This document shows, one piece after another, positions 1 through 12,800 of a stretch of 64,000 nt of DNA. Within the stretch, counting starts at the first letter, position 1, and the number at the start of each line of letters is the position of its first letter. The notes under the pieces were generated by a model that was not told where the DNA came from, ran no database searches, and saw only the letters and a program-made list of their open reading frames with translations. Made by a program: the position numbers and the translations under genes. This DNA is from Pyrocephalus nanus. Its lineage: Eukaryota > Chordata > Aves > Passeriformes > Tyrannidae. The stretch covers positions 74,189,843 to 74,253,842 of the forward strand of contig CM076260.1 in assembly GCA_038380795.1 (NCBI GenBank). Direction: 5' to 3'.

Positions 1-466
1 TGAAGAGATCAGTACCTGCCCCTCTGCTTCCCCTTGTGAGGAAACTGTAGACTGCAATGAGGTCTCCCCTCAGTCTCCTCCAGGCTGAACACACCAAGTG
101 ACCTCAGCTGCTCCTCACACGGCTTTCCCTCAAGGCCCTTCGTTGCCCTTCTTTGGACACTCTCCAATAGCTTTATACCTTTCTTCCATTGTGGTGCCCA
201 AAACTGCACACAGTATTCAAGGTGAGGCCTCACCAGTGCAGAGCAGAGCGGGACAATCCCCTCCCTTGACCAGTTGGTGATGCTTTACCTGATGCCCCCC
301 AGGACATGGTTGGCCCTCCGGGCTGCCAGGGCACTGCTGACTCACATTCAACTTGCCATCGACCAGGACCCCCACGTCCCTTTCCTGGCACTGCTCTCCA
401 ACCGCTCATTCCCCAGTGTATACACACAACCAGGGTTGCCCCATTAATGTGTGGCCTTAAACAGTT
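1..466 (-). mobile_element. CR1 LINE fragment, reverse orientation, cut by window edge
   Basis: On the minus strand, 9-233 encodes the C-terminal part of a CR1 reverse transcriptase, with the typical [14 protein letters not shown] and [11 protein letters not shown] motifs. Homology continues to about 466 in the element's upstream direction. The element lies inside a TSNAX intron, is 5'-truncated as most avian CR1 copies are, and has lost an intact frame. Its 3' end lies beyond the window start. Confidence 0.92.
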
Positions 467-2314
467 TTACACGTTTTGCTCTTTTTAGTCTCTGAAAAAA
501 AGTTGTGCTTGAATTCATCTGTTGGCACCAAAGATTTCTAAAAAAGTAATGAGAAATTGTCTTCTGTAGTAATTACAGAATCACAGAATGGTTTAGTTAA
601 TAAAAAACAAGGAGTTACACCTTTTTTAAGTAATATGTTTTAAATATGACAGCTCAGTGATACAGAGAGTGGATAGTACCTTGGCTTGTAAGGTTAAGAT
701 TTATTAAGTGTCCTTTTAATGGTCTGATTCTGCACGACCAAAAGTATTGGTAGAGTCTGAGTCTTTGCTTTCAGTGATAGATTAGACATTATAGTGGAAT
801 GTGTGGAGGAAAGGGCTGTGTGGTCTTGATATGTTAGGCTGGAGAACCCTCTCGGGTTCTAATCCTTCACAATTTTAGGCAGTAGCACAGTACAGTAGGT
901 TTTCTTTCATCCTGTTAGGCTAAAGATTACCGTATGTATCTATTTTACTTCAGGTCAGAAAGCACTTCCTTGTAGTCCCTAACAGGTTTAAAATCCACCA
1001 TAAAAGTCTTAAAGCCACAGCTGTCCAGAAAAGGTTGGGAGCATTGCTAATATTGTAGATCTTCAGAACAGGGAATTTCCTGGTAGATTAAATTTGTAAA
1101 TGATTGTAGGAAATTTCATGTATTACCATACATGAAATTTCCTACAATCCTTTGAAGGGAAGTCCCAGTCACCCTCCTTCAAGTTCATGTCACTATGATC
1201 TGAGGAAAAATTTCTTCCTTATTATAATTCAGGGGTGGAATTATTCTCAGAATTTGGAGGAGACACACCAAACAGATGTGTAAGAATTAAAAGATCTGTC
1301 TTAGAGCATTTGTAATTTGTCTTAGAGTTTCAGAATAAGATTAGGAAGAACAAAACAAAATAAGAGTAGCCAGGTTTTTATCAAATACAGTTATTTCTAT
1401 AACTTCGTGTAAATATTGCTTGCCAGTAAACTGCTATACTTTTCTAAAGGATCTTCCCTTGTCAGACTTTTGAAAAATGTAACCTCAGTTTATTTTCTGC
1501 ATTTTCTCACATGGAAATGTTAACATTTCATTAGGAAATGTGTTAGATTTCTACTAGGTATCTATTAATGATTTATTTAGTGGAATAGTGGCCTATAAAG
1601 TGTTAATGGAATCTGTGAAACATTCATAATGTTTGACTGTGATAACCAGGTACACATCCTCTCTTCTCTGTATTCATTGCAGTTGGAGAGATTTAACATC
1701 AGCAAGTCAGAAATCTTATTTTAAGTAATTGATCTCACTTTGCTTTAGTACTTCAAATCCTTAGGGATATTAAAATACTTGGCTTTTGGCCAAGTCTAGC
1801 TGGGATGTTAAATGCAACCTTTCTTATAACAAAATGGTGCCTTTTGAACAGTATATGTGCCTTAGTCAGATGCCTTTTGTTTTGTTTTAGAGACTAGTGA
1901 ATCTTATTTACAAATGATTGTAGGGTTTTATTTTTCAATTTATTTTGCTTGATTTGGGTGAAATCTTAAGTCAGTTTCCTGAACAGTGGTATTGCAGAAT
2001 AGATTTTACTAGCAAAAGAAAGTATTTTTCCTTAAAATTGTTTAGGCTGCCTTAAAGCATCATCAGGATTGATGTTTGTTTAAACCTGACTTATTAAACA
2101 AAGATATTATTAATTAATTTTGCAGCTGTGCTGGGTGGTAGGCAGTGGTCCCCACGCATGGGCAGCCATGCTGCCAACCCTGGGGAAAGGCACCCGGGGA
2201 CAAGGCTGATGGGGCAGGGGCTTGTAAGCAGTTAATGCAGCACAGGCACTTCGCTCTCCCCACACTGCGTTCATGTGATAACTGTGCTTGTTGCTGTAAC
2301 GATTGACTCCGCAG
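467..2314 (+). other. TSNAX intron sequence before first visible exon
   Basis: AT-rich intron sequence between the CR1 fragment and the exon at 2315. Apart from the strong hairpin at 1102-1149 I see no gene, RNA gene or recognisable repeat. The acceptor ends in a short pyrimidine-poor run followed by CAG at 2312-2314. No match to the small second exon of mammalian TSNAX is visible. Confidence 0.75.
1102..1149. repeat. Perfect 22-bp inverted repeat with 4-nt loop
   Basis: The arms at 1102-1123 and 1128-1149 are exact reverse complements, with TACC (1124-1127) between them. Pairing stops cleanly at both outer ends. The 13-base string AAATGATTGTAGG at the left base recurs at 1912-1924 in the same intron. 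No transposon ends or target duplications are seen, so a template-switch (inverted copy) origin is more likely than a mobile element. Confidence 0.95.
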
Positions 2315-2429
2315 CATTCCAGCTGGAGCTTGACACCAGGCATGATAAATATGAACGGCTCGTGAAGCTCAGTCGTGATATAACTATCGAAAGCAAGAGA
2401 ACGATATTTCTGCTCCACAGGTTTACCAG
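2315..2429 (+). CDS. TSNAX: TSNAX coding exon (approx. residues 41-78)
   Basis: This exon encodes helix-forming sequence of the translin-fold family, beginning [20 protein letters not shown] and ending in LLHRFT. It is bordered by CCGCAG before 2315 and GTGAGT after 2429. The first two bases complete a serine codon split by the upstream intron (phase 1); the last two bases AG join T from the next exon to give serine. Length is 115 bp. Compared with the human protein as I recall it, substitutions are conservative (Q/L, A/T, V/I, I/F). The segment belongs to the first long helix, which helps pack TRAX against translin in the C3PO barrel. Confidence 0.96.
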
Positions 2430-4055
2430 GTGAGTCACATTGAGCGTGAAAATGTTCGCAGAAACCTGGAAGCTGCCGTGCAGAGTTGTCTGTGTTTGTG
2501 ATTAGCAGCTGCAACGTTCTGTTGAGAGAAATTTAATTAATTTCCCATAAACATCCTTTAGGGTGGATGTGAGCTAATTAACGCACGCTCCAGTTAGAGA
2601 AATACAAGATGCCGGTTCAAGTTTCTTGATTGGTTTTGTTGGGGTATTAAACTAGATCAGAGCAGCAGAATGCACAGCAGATGAGAGCCTTCCAGCTTTT
2701 AGCAGGCTGTGAGAGAAGAGTATGCACCCTTCCTTCAGGTTAGTTCCCCTGGCTATTAAATCACCTTTTTGGTTCTTGCAGCCCCACCCGAGGTCATCAA
2801 TGCAAAGAGGAGATGACCTGGGTCCATTTATGTAAATACTACAATTGGATAGCCTTTTCTGTGAAGTTTTGAGCCTCTATATGCTTTATGTTCTCATTAG
2901 CCTTCAAGCAATCTTTGAAAGCCACAGACAAACCAGAACAACAGGAAAAATTGAAACTTTGCATAGCCTGTTGTATAACATGTTTGCCATATATGACCAG
3001 CATTGGTCTTGCATGTGATAGGTGCAACAGCTCTCCCTGTTTCTTTTTTTGTAATTTAATTTGTTTTTTGTTATCTATCAGTGCATTTGTGCTGAAGTAC
3101 TGTTTATAGTTACCATGGTAGTAAAAGTTATAAACAGATTATGAAGTTGCTCTCTTTTCTTCTGCAAAGAGGTATTGTGATAATTCCAGTAACCGCTGCA
3201 GCCTTGACTGTAAATAGCTACTCCCACTGCTGTGGCTAGGTAGCTGGGAACTTGTGGAGGAAAGAACAACAACACAAAACTCCTAATTACTCCAAATTTT
3301 AGATTCCTGTTTTGGAAGACATTCCTGGTTTTGTGAGAGTGAAAGCTTTCCATGCTGTATTTTGTATTTCTGTCTCCTTTGTAATTATTGTGACTTTAAT
3401 CTCGTTAAACGTTACTGTTTGCTTTTAAATGTTTTCTTGAGACCAGTCTACCAGTGGTTCATTAAATAGACTGTAAACTAATATACCATATAGATTATTT
3501 GTGGTGGGGGAAGTTTAAAGGATATTAAATAAACTAAGCTTTAAATGCCAAGTATATATTGTGGTTTTGAATCAGATATTTAAGTTGTTCCTGAACAGCA
3601 TAGTCTGTAACTACTTCCTGAAAAAAAAGAAATCACATTTAGAAGTACATCATGTATTACATTTTGCAATACTGTCAAGTATTGCAAAATATTGATTTTT
3701 TTTTTTTTTTTTCTAAAGAGGTTGAAGGACTTCTGTAAATACTGCTAGTTTTCTGGAATATTTTTTGAAGCCTTGCATATGTGTCTCCTTTATCTTACTT
3801 AAGCAATAATTACAATTCCAGTCTGGAATAAACATAATGCTACCAGAACTCTGTTAGGCTGGTTGATTATTTTCCTGGTAAGAATCTACCAAATCTGAAT
3901 AGGTATCAATGAAAGTTAAACTGTTTCTCATTCCAGTATCAGCTCTGCTTTTTCTTGAAGCCATTAAAAATATATTGATTAGTAAAAGAAAATTTTTTTA
4001 ACTGTTAGCTCATGCTCTGAAAACTGCTCTTTCAGTTTCTCTTTTATGATTGCAG
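2430..4055 (+). other. TSNAX intron
   Basis: GTGAGT donor at 2430 and TTGCAG acceptor ending at 4055. The sequence is AT-rich with no detectable exon or CR1. It holds a 13-bp hairpin at 3661-3690 followed directly by a run of about 17 T (3696-3712). Confidence 0.85.
3661..3690. repeat. 13-bp perfect inverted repeat, 4-nt loop
   Basis: ATTTTGCAATACT at 3661-3673 is exactly complementary to 3678-3690, with loop GTCA. A long T run follows within six bases. It lies mid-intron in TSNAX; no function is known to me. Confidence 0.9.
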
Positions 4056-4186
4056 TGCTCCCAATGGGGAAGAAATACTAAATGAGTCTGAAGTCAAGCT
4101 AGATGCTGTCCGGCAGAAGATCAAGCAGGTTGCACAAGAACTGATTGGAGAAGACATGTATCAGTTCCATAGAGCTATATCTCCGG
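4056..4186 (+). CDS. TSNAX: TSNAX coding exon (approx. residues 79-123)
   Basis: After completing a split serine codon, the exon encodes [20 protein letters not shown] and continues to AISPG, where the glycine codon is split (one base here). The borders are TGATTGCAG before 4056 and GTAAAT after 4186; length 131 bp. The KLDAVRQKI...VAQEL...[11 protein letters not shown] block is closely similar to human TRAX; the acidic loop at the exon start is more variable, as expected between classes. The downstream intron interrupts just before the catalytic QEYVEA motif. Confidence 0.97.
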
Positions 4187-6304
4187 GTAAATTATTTTAA
4201 AATAGGGAAAGTGTGCCAGTTTGAACTGCGATCAGTTTCTCTTTGTGTAGCAATGCTTCCTCCTGGTGATGCAGGTCTGAATTTGTTACATTTCTGTGGA
4301 TATAAATCAGGACTCAGGTCCTTCGCTTTGTTACTAGCAAAGTTAGCTCTCGTATTAGAGAGGCTGTTGTCCTTCAGTCTTCTTTTCAGTGCAATTTAGA
4401 GGAAGATTTAAATAGAAGACTACAACTGGAAGAATTTGGACCCTGACCTAAACTGCAATTGGGAGTGGTTCTAACAAAGGTACTGGCTAGTTTTCTCTGA
4501 CTAAGAGGAGCATGTGTAGCACTCTCAGTTACCCCACCTGAAGGGTTATTTCTGTGAAGAGAGTAGAAGCAACTGTCTTGTGAAATTATCCATTTTGAGT
4601 TGATAAAATTCATTAATTAAAATCCTTAAATTAGCATTTTCTTTCTTCTTAAGTCTCAGAATGTGCTTCTGCCTGTCTGTTACAAGCATTAAATCAGTTT
4701 ATGTTTCAATCACATCTTTTTCTGCTCCTCTCTGTAAACAGCAGTCTTTACTAACTTTCTTGAGATATTAGGTTGCAGTGCTTTCATGCCTCTTTCTGTC
4801 AAATCGTATTTATTTGCTGGATCTTTGCTGACAATTTGAGCCTTACCTAAAATTGGTATGCCTTGTTTGTGGCAACATATGAGTGAAATATGTAACTGCT
4901 TCTTTGACATCTTGGTGATGGCATAGAAGAGTTTATCTATCTCAGATTTAACATATTTGGAATTGTGTATATTTTTCCTTGTTTAGGCAAGACTTTTTCA
5001 GTTGAGTAGAGCTGAAGATTTGCCCTGAATTATTTAGTTGTTTAAAAATGTCCATAAGATTGATTTGATAAACCATAAGCAAATACATGTACGTTATTTA
5101 CAAGACAAACAGTGCACAGGTTAACTTGTGCTCATGTCTTACACAAATTTAAGTTTGTTAAGAGTGAGACAGCTCTTGAGCAAAAGCTCAGTTTAGCAAC
5201 ACAGAACCAGGAGCTTGCCATGATAGTCTTCAATGGCTCTGATTAATTCCACTGTCCTCTTACTTGTGATGCGTTGGGTTGTTCAAATTAAATACAAGTA
5301 ATTTTTCTTAAAGAGCCACCTAATCTATGGGTATCTTGCTGCTATTTATAGCTAAGTACTGCAATGACACAATGAAAAGAATGAGGGAATTCAAAATGCT
5401 GACACTACGGATGATCTCAAACTGTGAACAATACTAGTCTAAGTATATTATGAGTATATTGACATGCTGAAAATGTGTTTTGATTTTCTTTTTAAGTACT
5501 ACTTACAAAAGCCTTGCATCCAGTTTTATGAACAAAAGTTTCTGAAAGCTTGACTGAGACTTGTAGACCTTGCCTGAATAACCCCTGAAGCTTGTAATCC
5601 CATGTGAGTCACACAGTGCTGTCTATGGAACAGCAGTGTTTGAGGACTGCTACCTCACAGGTCTTTGTGAGACTGCGTGGTGCAAGTTATCAGCCATGCC
5701 ATGTAAGCAAGATTCTTACAGCTGCCTCTTCATCAGCTGTCTCACCTGAACTGTCTATCTTTTTTTATATGTGTCTTTTTGTGGGTAAATTCAAAGAGGC
5801 TTACCTACCTCTAGTTTTTACTGAGGAGCAGCCTGCCTGGAATTAGCTTGCATTCATCTCAGACATACTAGAGTACACCTACATAGCAGACATAGGGAAA
5901 CTTACTGCATGATAACTTCTGAGTGTACCCATGTTCTTATAAAACAAGTAAGCAAACCTGATGCTAGTTTTCTACTTCCAGATTCTCACTTCTGAGTAAA
6001 AAAAAATTACTGATTTTTTTTCTTAAAAAATACATTTTTTCGAACTTCAAAAGTTAGATTTCAAGTTTTTTATATGAAAGATATGTAAACTTAAGCTAGG
6101 CATAGCAACTCAAAAATAAAGAAATTGATCAAAAAAAGAACTTTTTTTCCGTTGTAAATCTCAGCCTCTTAAAATGACTAAGATCTATTTGTCCATTTTA
6201 GAGCAGGATGAATTACCGTAGGGGAGGTTAGTAGTAGAGGAAGTTAGAGACCTGTACCATGTGTATGGTGACTCAATGCCTCCACAACTGCAAAACTTTT
6301 ATAA

Positions 6305-6815
6305 TATAGAATACACAAATTCAGATGTAAGGGACCTACGATGATCATCCAGTCCAACTGCCTGACCACTTCAGCATGACCAAAAGTTAAAGTATGTTGT
6401 TAAGAGCATTGTCCAAATGCTTCCTGTAAACACTGACAGGCTTGGGGCATCAACCACCTCTCTAGGAAGCCTGTTCCTGTATTTGACCACCCTCAGTAAA
6501 GAAGTGCCCCTGATGGATACAGCAGAGCCATTTCCACACATATCCCATTATCGCCGGATACCAGGGAGAGAAGATCACCACCACTCTCTCCACTTCCCCT
6601 CCTCGGGAAGCAGTAGAGAGCAATGAGGTTGCTCCTCATCTTTGTCTTTTCCAAACTAGACAAGTCCGAAGTCCCTAACTGCTTCTCATAGGACATTCCT
6701 TCCAACCCTTTCACCAGCTTTGTTGCCATCCTCTGGATGCCTTCAGGGAACTTCACATCTTTCTTAAATTGTGACACCCAGAACTGCACACAGTTACATA
6801 TACAGTAGCACATCC
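6305..6815 (-). mobile_element. CR1 LINE fragment, reverse orientation
   Basis: The left edge has the degenerate CR1 3' tail (AGGGACCTACGATGATCATC then CAGTCCAACTGCC). Going right, the minus strand passes through the tail of the reverse transcriptase (VQFWVSQFKKDVKFPEGIQR near 6750). The element is 5'-truncated and strongly diverged. It lies inside the large TSNAX intron, antisense to the gene. Confidence 0.88.
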
Positions 6816-9064
6816 CTAACGCTTGCATCGACTTGGAGTGAGATTGTCGTAGTATTAAAGAATTTTCTGACTACGGTATTAAGAAAATTTAAGAGAATGA
6901 ATCTTATTGACCTTTCTAGATAAAAAGGAAGGCAAAAAGGTATTAGTATGCTAAATAGTAAGGGGAAGAAGAAATAGACTCTCCTGTTCATCTTTCTAGC
7001 AATCAGGGGTGCAGTCTCTCAAATACCTGAACTTTGCAGTTGTTTGGACAGAACTAAAAGATAGAAATAAAAAACCTAAAAGATAGAAAACCCTCATTGC
7101 ATTTCTGGATTTAGAATGGGAAATGGCTGTACTTCTAATTTTTTCCTCTTTTAAGGTGACATAAGTGGCAGGTCTGTGGACTGTCGTAGGTTGTATAGTG
7201 CTGATTGGCCCTGAGATCTCCCTGTTGTTTCTGTAATTAGGTATTTGTGCCTCATTAAGAAGACTCTTTATAAAATCCAGCTGAAATAAGTTGCCTTCAT
7301 TCTATTTCTGTAGGTCATCTACTTAAATTCTAGCTCTTCTACATATGCTCCTCACTGATGGAAATTTGTGCCTGCTGTTGCCCATGTTTTGTAAAGACAT
7401 GCATTAGAATATAGGTGTGTGTCACTGAGAAAACAGGGAATGCTTTTAGGCATTGTGTAAATGAGCTTGGGTGTATAACAAGTACGAAATGCTGACTTTT
7501 AGGCAGACCTTTACTCTTACCTTATTCATTAAACCTTCTGCTCTCTAGTTAGTCCTCAGGATGGCAGAAGAAGGTACATGCAGCATTAAAGACTTGTAGA
7601 TCTTGATTGTGCCGAAGCTAGGATCTAGGAGGTGTCAGAGATGTGAAGGTGCTTGATGTCGGGATTATGAAGCTGAGATAGCAAACGTAGAAACCTGAAG
7701 AATTGAGGGGACAGTTAGATGAAGAGCAACTGTGAGAGGGAATGCTTTATTCCCCGTGCCCACCACGGTTTATGAAGAACAGTAACTGGGAGGGAAACAG
7801 TGATAAGAGCTAAGAATGTTGCTTTTAGTTTTGGTTTTAAGTCTAGTGTTCTTTAATTGTTGCTCTGCTTTTTTTTCAGTGGCAAAATCTTGCATACCTT
7901 TTTGAAAATAAATGTAGCTAAGAAAAGTGTTAGATCTTTTGTCCTTATTTTCTTATAGCTCTAAGTCTTGACCTTCTTTTAACCTCATTTTCAATTCTGA
8001 TTTTGTATTTTAAAGATATTCTGGAGAACTAGTTAAAAAGATTTTTATTAACAAAAACATTGCCATTAAACTGCTTTTTTCTTCAAAAAAGAATAAAGAA
8101 ACGCCTATGTCCCATATCTCAAAAGCATGTCTAATTAACCTCAAACTTCCTAAAAATATTCTCCTTTGTCTTGAAACCAAACATGAAACATCCTCCTGTT
8201 CCCCACCCTACCTCTCACAGAAGGAGTAAGAGGGTTCAAAACGGGGCTTATAATGGAAACCGCTGTAGCAGCCTTAACTGGGGAATCATGACTGTCTGCA
8301 TGATAAAGCTGCCTAATACATATTTTATTCAGTATAATAACTGCTAGCCTATAAATAGAAGAGTGCTATGAGTATAATGCTTGGGAATATTGTTTGCCAC
8401 TTGTAATTGTTAAATGCTTTTTTTGGGGTTACTCCAAGCAGTTGTTCTTTTGACTTGAAGATAAAACAATTCTGGCAGAGCACTAAAGGAGTTTCATGCT
8501 TTCCCTCATTAAGAATAGTGCTAATGGCACGCAGGACGTTTCCCCAAAGGACACTTGCATGAGCTCAAACACTGAGTATAGCACTAATTGAACAACAACA
8601 AAAACTGATGACTGTTTTCTACACGTTTCTTAACAGTACAGATTGTCCCAGGGGATGATTAAACAAGCAAACAAAGAGATACTGAAATAATGAAGGCTTT
8701 TTTTAATGCAGAGCTCTTCATTTGTTATGTTAGAGTGTTCTCCTTTGTTGATATTTTTAAAGCTTTACTATTTGTAATATAGAATTCCTGCTCCTTTGCC
8801 CCACTTTGCAGTGTATACCTTATATATCCTGTGAGGAAATGTGTACTGTTTCTTTAAAATTGTTGAGAGACACTATGCAAGAAAATACCTGAAAAAGATT
8901 GTATGTACTTATGAAAGGGAGGAAGAAATTTTTCAGGATTTTTTATTTGTATATGTGTTTAAGCATTTAGATATACATATTTAACTCTCAGTTGCTAAGG
9001 GAAATATCAATAGTATACTGGACAGATCCGTATGAGACCTAAAGACAAGAAAGAAACGCTCTTG

Positions 9065-9836
9065 AAACATGTGTAGGGTCCTGCACCTGGGTCACAACAA
9101 CCCCATGCAGTGTTGTAGGCTGGGGGAAGAGTGGCTGGAAAGCTGCCTGGAGGAAAAGGGTCTGGGGCTGCTGGTTGACAGTGTCGGAAGGTGATCCAGC
9201 AGTGTGCCCAGGTGGCCAAGAAGGCTGATGGCATCCTGGGTTGGATCAGCAACAGTGTGGCAAGCAGGACCAGGGCAGTGATTGTCCTTCTGTACTCAGC
9301 ACCTGTGAGGCTGCACCTCGAGTCCTGTGTTCAGTTCTGGGCCCCTCACTACAAGAAAGACCTGGAGGTGCTGGAGAGTGTCCAGAGAAGGGCAACAGAA
9401 CTGGTGAAGGGTTTGGAGCAGAAGCCCTGTGAGGAGCAGCTGAGGGAGCTGGGGGCGTTCAGCCTGGAGAAAAGGAGGCTAGGAGGGACCACATTGCTCT
9501 CTACAACTATCTGAAAGGAGGTTGTAGCCAGATGGGAGGCAGTCTCTTCTCCAAAGTAAGAAGCAATAGGACAAGAGGAAACAGCCTCAAGTCACACCAG
9601 GGGAGGCTCAAGATTGGATATTAGAAAAAATTTAAACGGGAAGGATTGTCAAACATTGGAACAGACTGCCCACGGAAGTGGTGGTGTCATCAGCCCTGGA
9701 GGTATTTAAAAGACACGTGGATGTGGTGGTTAGGCATATTGTTTAGTGGTGGACTTGGCAGTGCTGGGTTAGTGGTTGGACTTGATGATCCTAAAAATCT
9801 TTTCCAACCTAAACAATTTATGTTTCTATGTTAGGA
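9065..9836 (+). mobile_element. CR1 LINE 3' fragment, sense orientation
   Basis: The plus strand encodes CR1 reverse-transcriptase C-terminal sequence ([20 protein letters not shown] at about 9305-9364, then a [12 protein letters not shown] block) with several frame breaks. The 3' end shows the typical GATGATCCTAAAAATCTTTT and a short tail near 9830. It is much better preserved than the neighbouring copy at 6305. It is opposite in orientation to that copy, so the two could pair in the TSNAX pre-mRNA. Confidence 0.93.
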
Positions 9837-12800
9837 TTTATGGAATTATTCTAAGCATGTTCTAAATTTACTCTACAGAAATGCTAAACTTGTGTAATGC
9901 AGAGGGAAAATTAAGGACTGATTGACTGCTTGTTAGGTTGGCATTGTGTGGCATTAAACAGAGTCTCTTTTTAACATGACTTTGTTAAATCAAATCTCTA
10001 GCTATTTGAAGATTTACTCAGTTTTTTGTCCCTTAAGACAAAATTCTAAATGAGGAGCCCGTAATTCTTTTGGGGCTTCTTAAGTAGTGTGGCGTCAAGT
10101 GGTGATAGTAGATGCAACTGGAGCGCTGTTGGGTGACCTTTTTCTGCTGTGTGCCACTGGTGAGTGGAGTGCTGTGCACGGAGAAGCTCATTAGCTGTTT
10201 ATCATGTCTGCACTTGCTCTCAATAGGATTAGATGACGAGGCTGTAAAGTGTCAGCACCTTGTCAAAACTATTGCTCTGTGACCGCTTCTGCAGCTACTG
10301 ATGCAGGAAATTCTGTGTAAAAGTTCAGCTCTGACGCAGTCTAACGCATAATTTATCTTGTGCAGGCACTATTTGGGTTCTGAGAGAATGGTATAATGAT
10401 ATAATTTCTGTCTCCTGCCTTATGCCATTTAGAGTCACTTTAGGCAGGTAAGCATATTGCAACAAGTGGCATTGCTGGATTGGACAAGGCCAGTTAAAGC
10501 TGTGTGGATGAAAAGGAAATACTTTACTTGCACTACAATGCCACTTTTTAACTGCAGTATATAGCACCACCAGACATGATGCTGTAAAAAAATGCTGTGG
10601 AGATGAGTGGGGTCCAAGCAGGCCAGATCTAGATTACTGATGATTTAAGTAATAAGGCTGTTTTGGGTATTGTATGAAGGATTTGAATTAGATTGCAAAC
10701 AAAAGCAACTATGCACATGATGATTTCTGTGTTACTGGAGTTTTTTCATAATTTTTTAAACTCAAAATATGGAAAGAACATCCCACATTCAAGCTGTGCT
10801 ATATATTTCTGAAATAATATCAAGCTACATAATATCAAGGATATAATATCAATGAACTGTTCTGCACATCAGCAACAATAGAAGTAGGACATTATTTTCT
10901 TCATAAGAAAGGTTAAAAATTGTAATTAAAGTAGGTGGCATATTGAATTGTAGGCTGAGGATACGCAGGAAAAGCTTTTTACTGCATGAGGAATGTATCA
11001 TGCATTGTAAATGTCTCACCCAGGATAAAACCTGAACACACCTAAAACATTGAAAGGAATGCTATCCATGAAGGAAGCAATCAGGTTTATGCAAGATGGT
11101 GGGAAAATATAATAACACAGGAACAGGATGTAACTGAAGAATTAATCTATTTGCTGTTGTAGGTGAGAGGTAAAATGCCAGAAATGGAAACAGTTTCCTG
11201 ATTATATTGGAGAATTAACAGAAATTGCAATGAATAAGCTAATGTTTATCAAATACTAATTTTAAAATTTCTTTCTTTCTTTCTGTTTTGTTACTTTTTC
11301 TCTGAACTCACATCCCCAACTCTGCCAACAAGCTTGGTCAAGTATTTTCTTCACCTTGCAAGTTGCTTATTTGAAGTTTGTTATCTTCAGCTTGTTGCAT
11401 TTTAGTACCCTTTCATTATTCTTGGTTCATGCCTTTTTTCTAGGCTTTTCCAGGAAAGGGAAAAATTGGCAACTGCAAAGCCTCTCACTTTGTATTCTCT
11501 GCTGCAGGTCTTGTATGTCAATACACAAAAACTTAAACTGGGAAAATGAATGCGAATTCAGACATGACCAAACCAGCCATGCACTATGTGAGAACTGATT
11601 ATCAGCTGATCCCTGAATGATAATAACAGGAAGCTGTTCAGGGCAGCATAAGTTCTTAAGAGAAGCTATGTGCAGTCTTTTAAAGATGCATGCTGTGGTT
11701 CAGCATGCTCACAAAGGTTGTCCTTTCCCAGTTTTAACTTTAGACCTAACAGTCCTTAAGTCCTGCTGTACTGTTATGACAAATACTGCAGTTATTCACA
11801 TGGCAAACTGTAACTCGTGATATTGTTTTTCTTTTAATTCAGTTTTATAGCTAGGAGGAGACCTTGTGTTCTTGTGTTCTGGCTCAGGAATAGTTTTCAG
11901 TCTTGCAGCTGTTGACATGAGTCGTTCACAGACCAGATCTGTCCAGCCTTTACAGGAACCAAGTGCAGCTGGGACATAAGAGTTCAAGAAAAAAAAATCT
12001 ATGAAGCTTTTCTGTTTGTTTATTTAAAATCACACAGGAGAATGTGTCATAGAGGAACTCCATTCCAAGAAACAACTAGTACAGCACCTCGTGATTTGGT
12101 TTTTGTTTTGCAGCCACATGGAGAGAAATAGGGCTTGGTGAGTGGTGATGTACCCTTATACCATCTCACTAGAATATGTATTTATGAGGATAAATGGTCA
12201 CCATTGGTACTTCTGTTGTGCTCGTGAGTTGGATCTGTTGCATGGAAACAACATAATCTTAAGGACAACTTTCACTGTGGTTTGAACTGCAGAAGCTGTG
12301 TTGTGTTAGGTGCTCTTCCTTCTTTGATCATTGAACATCCTGGCTGAGTCAGAGCTTCCTTTCTTTGGTATCTTGAACACTTGCCCTCCAGGCTGTTAGT
12401 ATTGTAAAATTTGCTGTCTAACTGAATGACTTCTAAAACTCTGTATTAATTATCAAGGCAATTGGTGGTAGTCAAAGAGGTCAGGAAGGCTACTTGTCAC
12501 AGGAATACTTTGTAGTTTTTTGTTTGTTTTTTAAGAACTCATGTAGAATGTTGGTGGCTCTTCAGAATTACTGCCTTTGGGGCTGGCAGGTGGGGTGTAA
12601 AAACAAAACCCCCAAACTTCAGAACAAAAACCTTGATTACAAAAGTAACCATGATCCATCCCTCAGGTTTTTAAGTAGAAGCAAAATAAAAGTTTGTGAT
12701 TTTCTGACCCATAATTAGTCATCTGCAAAAAGGCCCAGCATGCTCATGTGTCCATGTGTTTTTAATAACAATATAAAAAAGGCTTGATTAACCTGTTCTC

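Noticed and set aside
467..2314. An earlier TSNAX exon encoding residues before 41
   Set aside because: No segment with the expected N-terminal sequence and splice borders was found; it most likely lies left of the window.
9191..9514. 107-codon plus-strand frame as a host gene
   Set aside because: It is CR1 reverse-transcriptase sequence with CR1 3' sequence following it.
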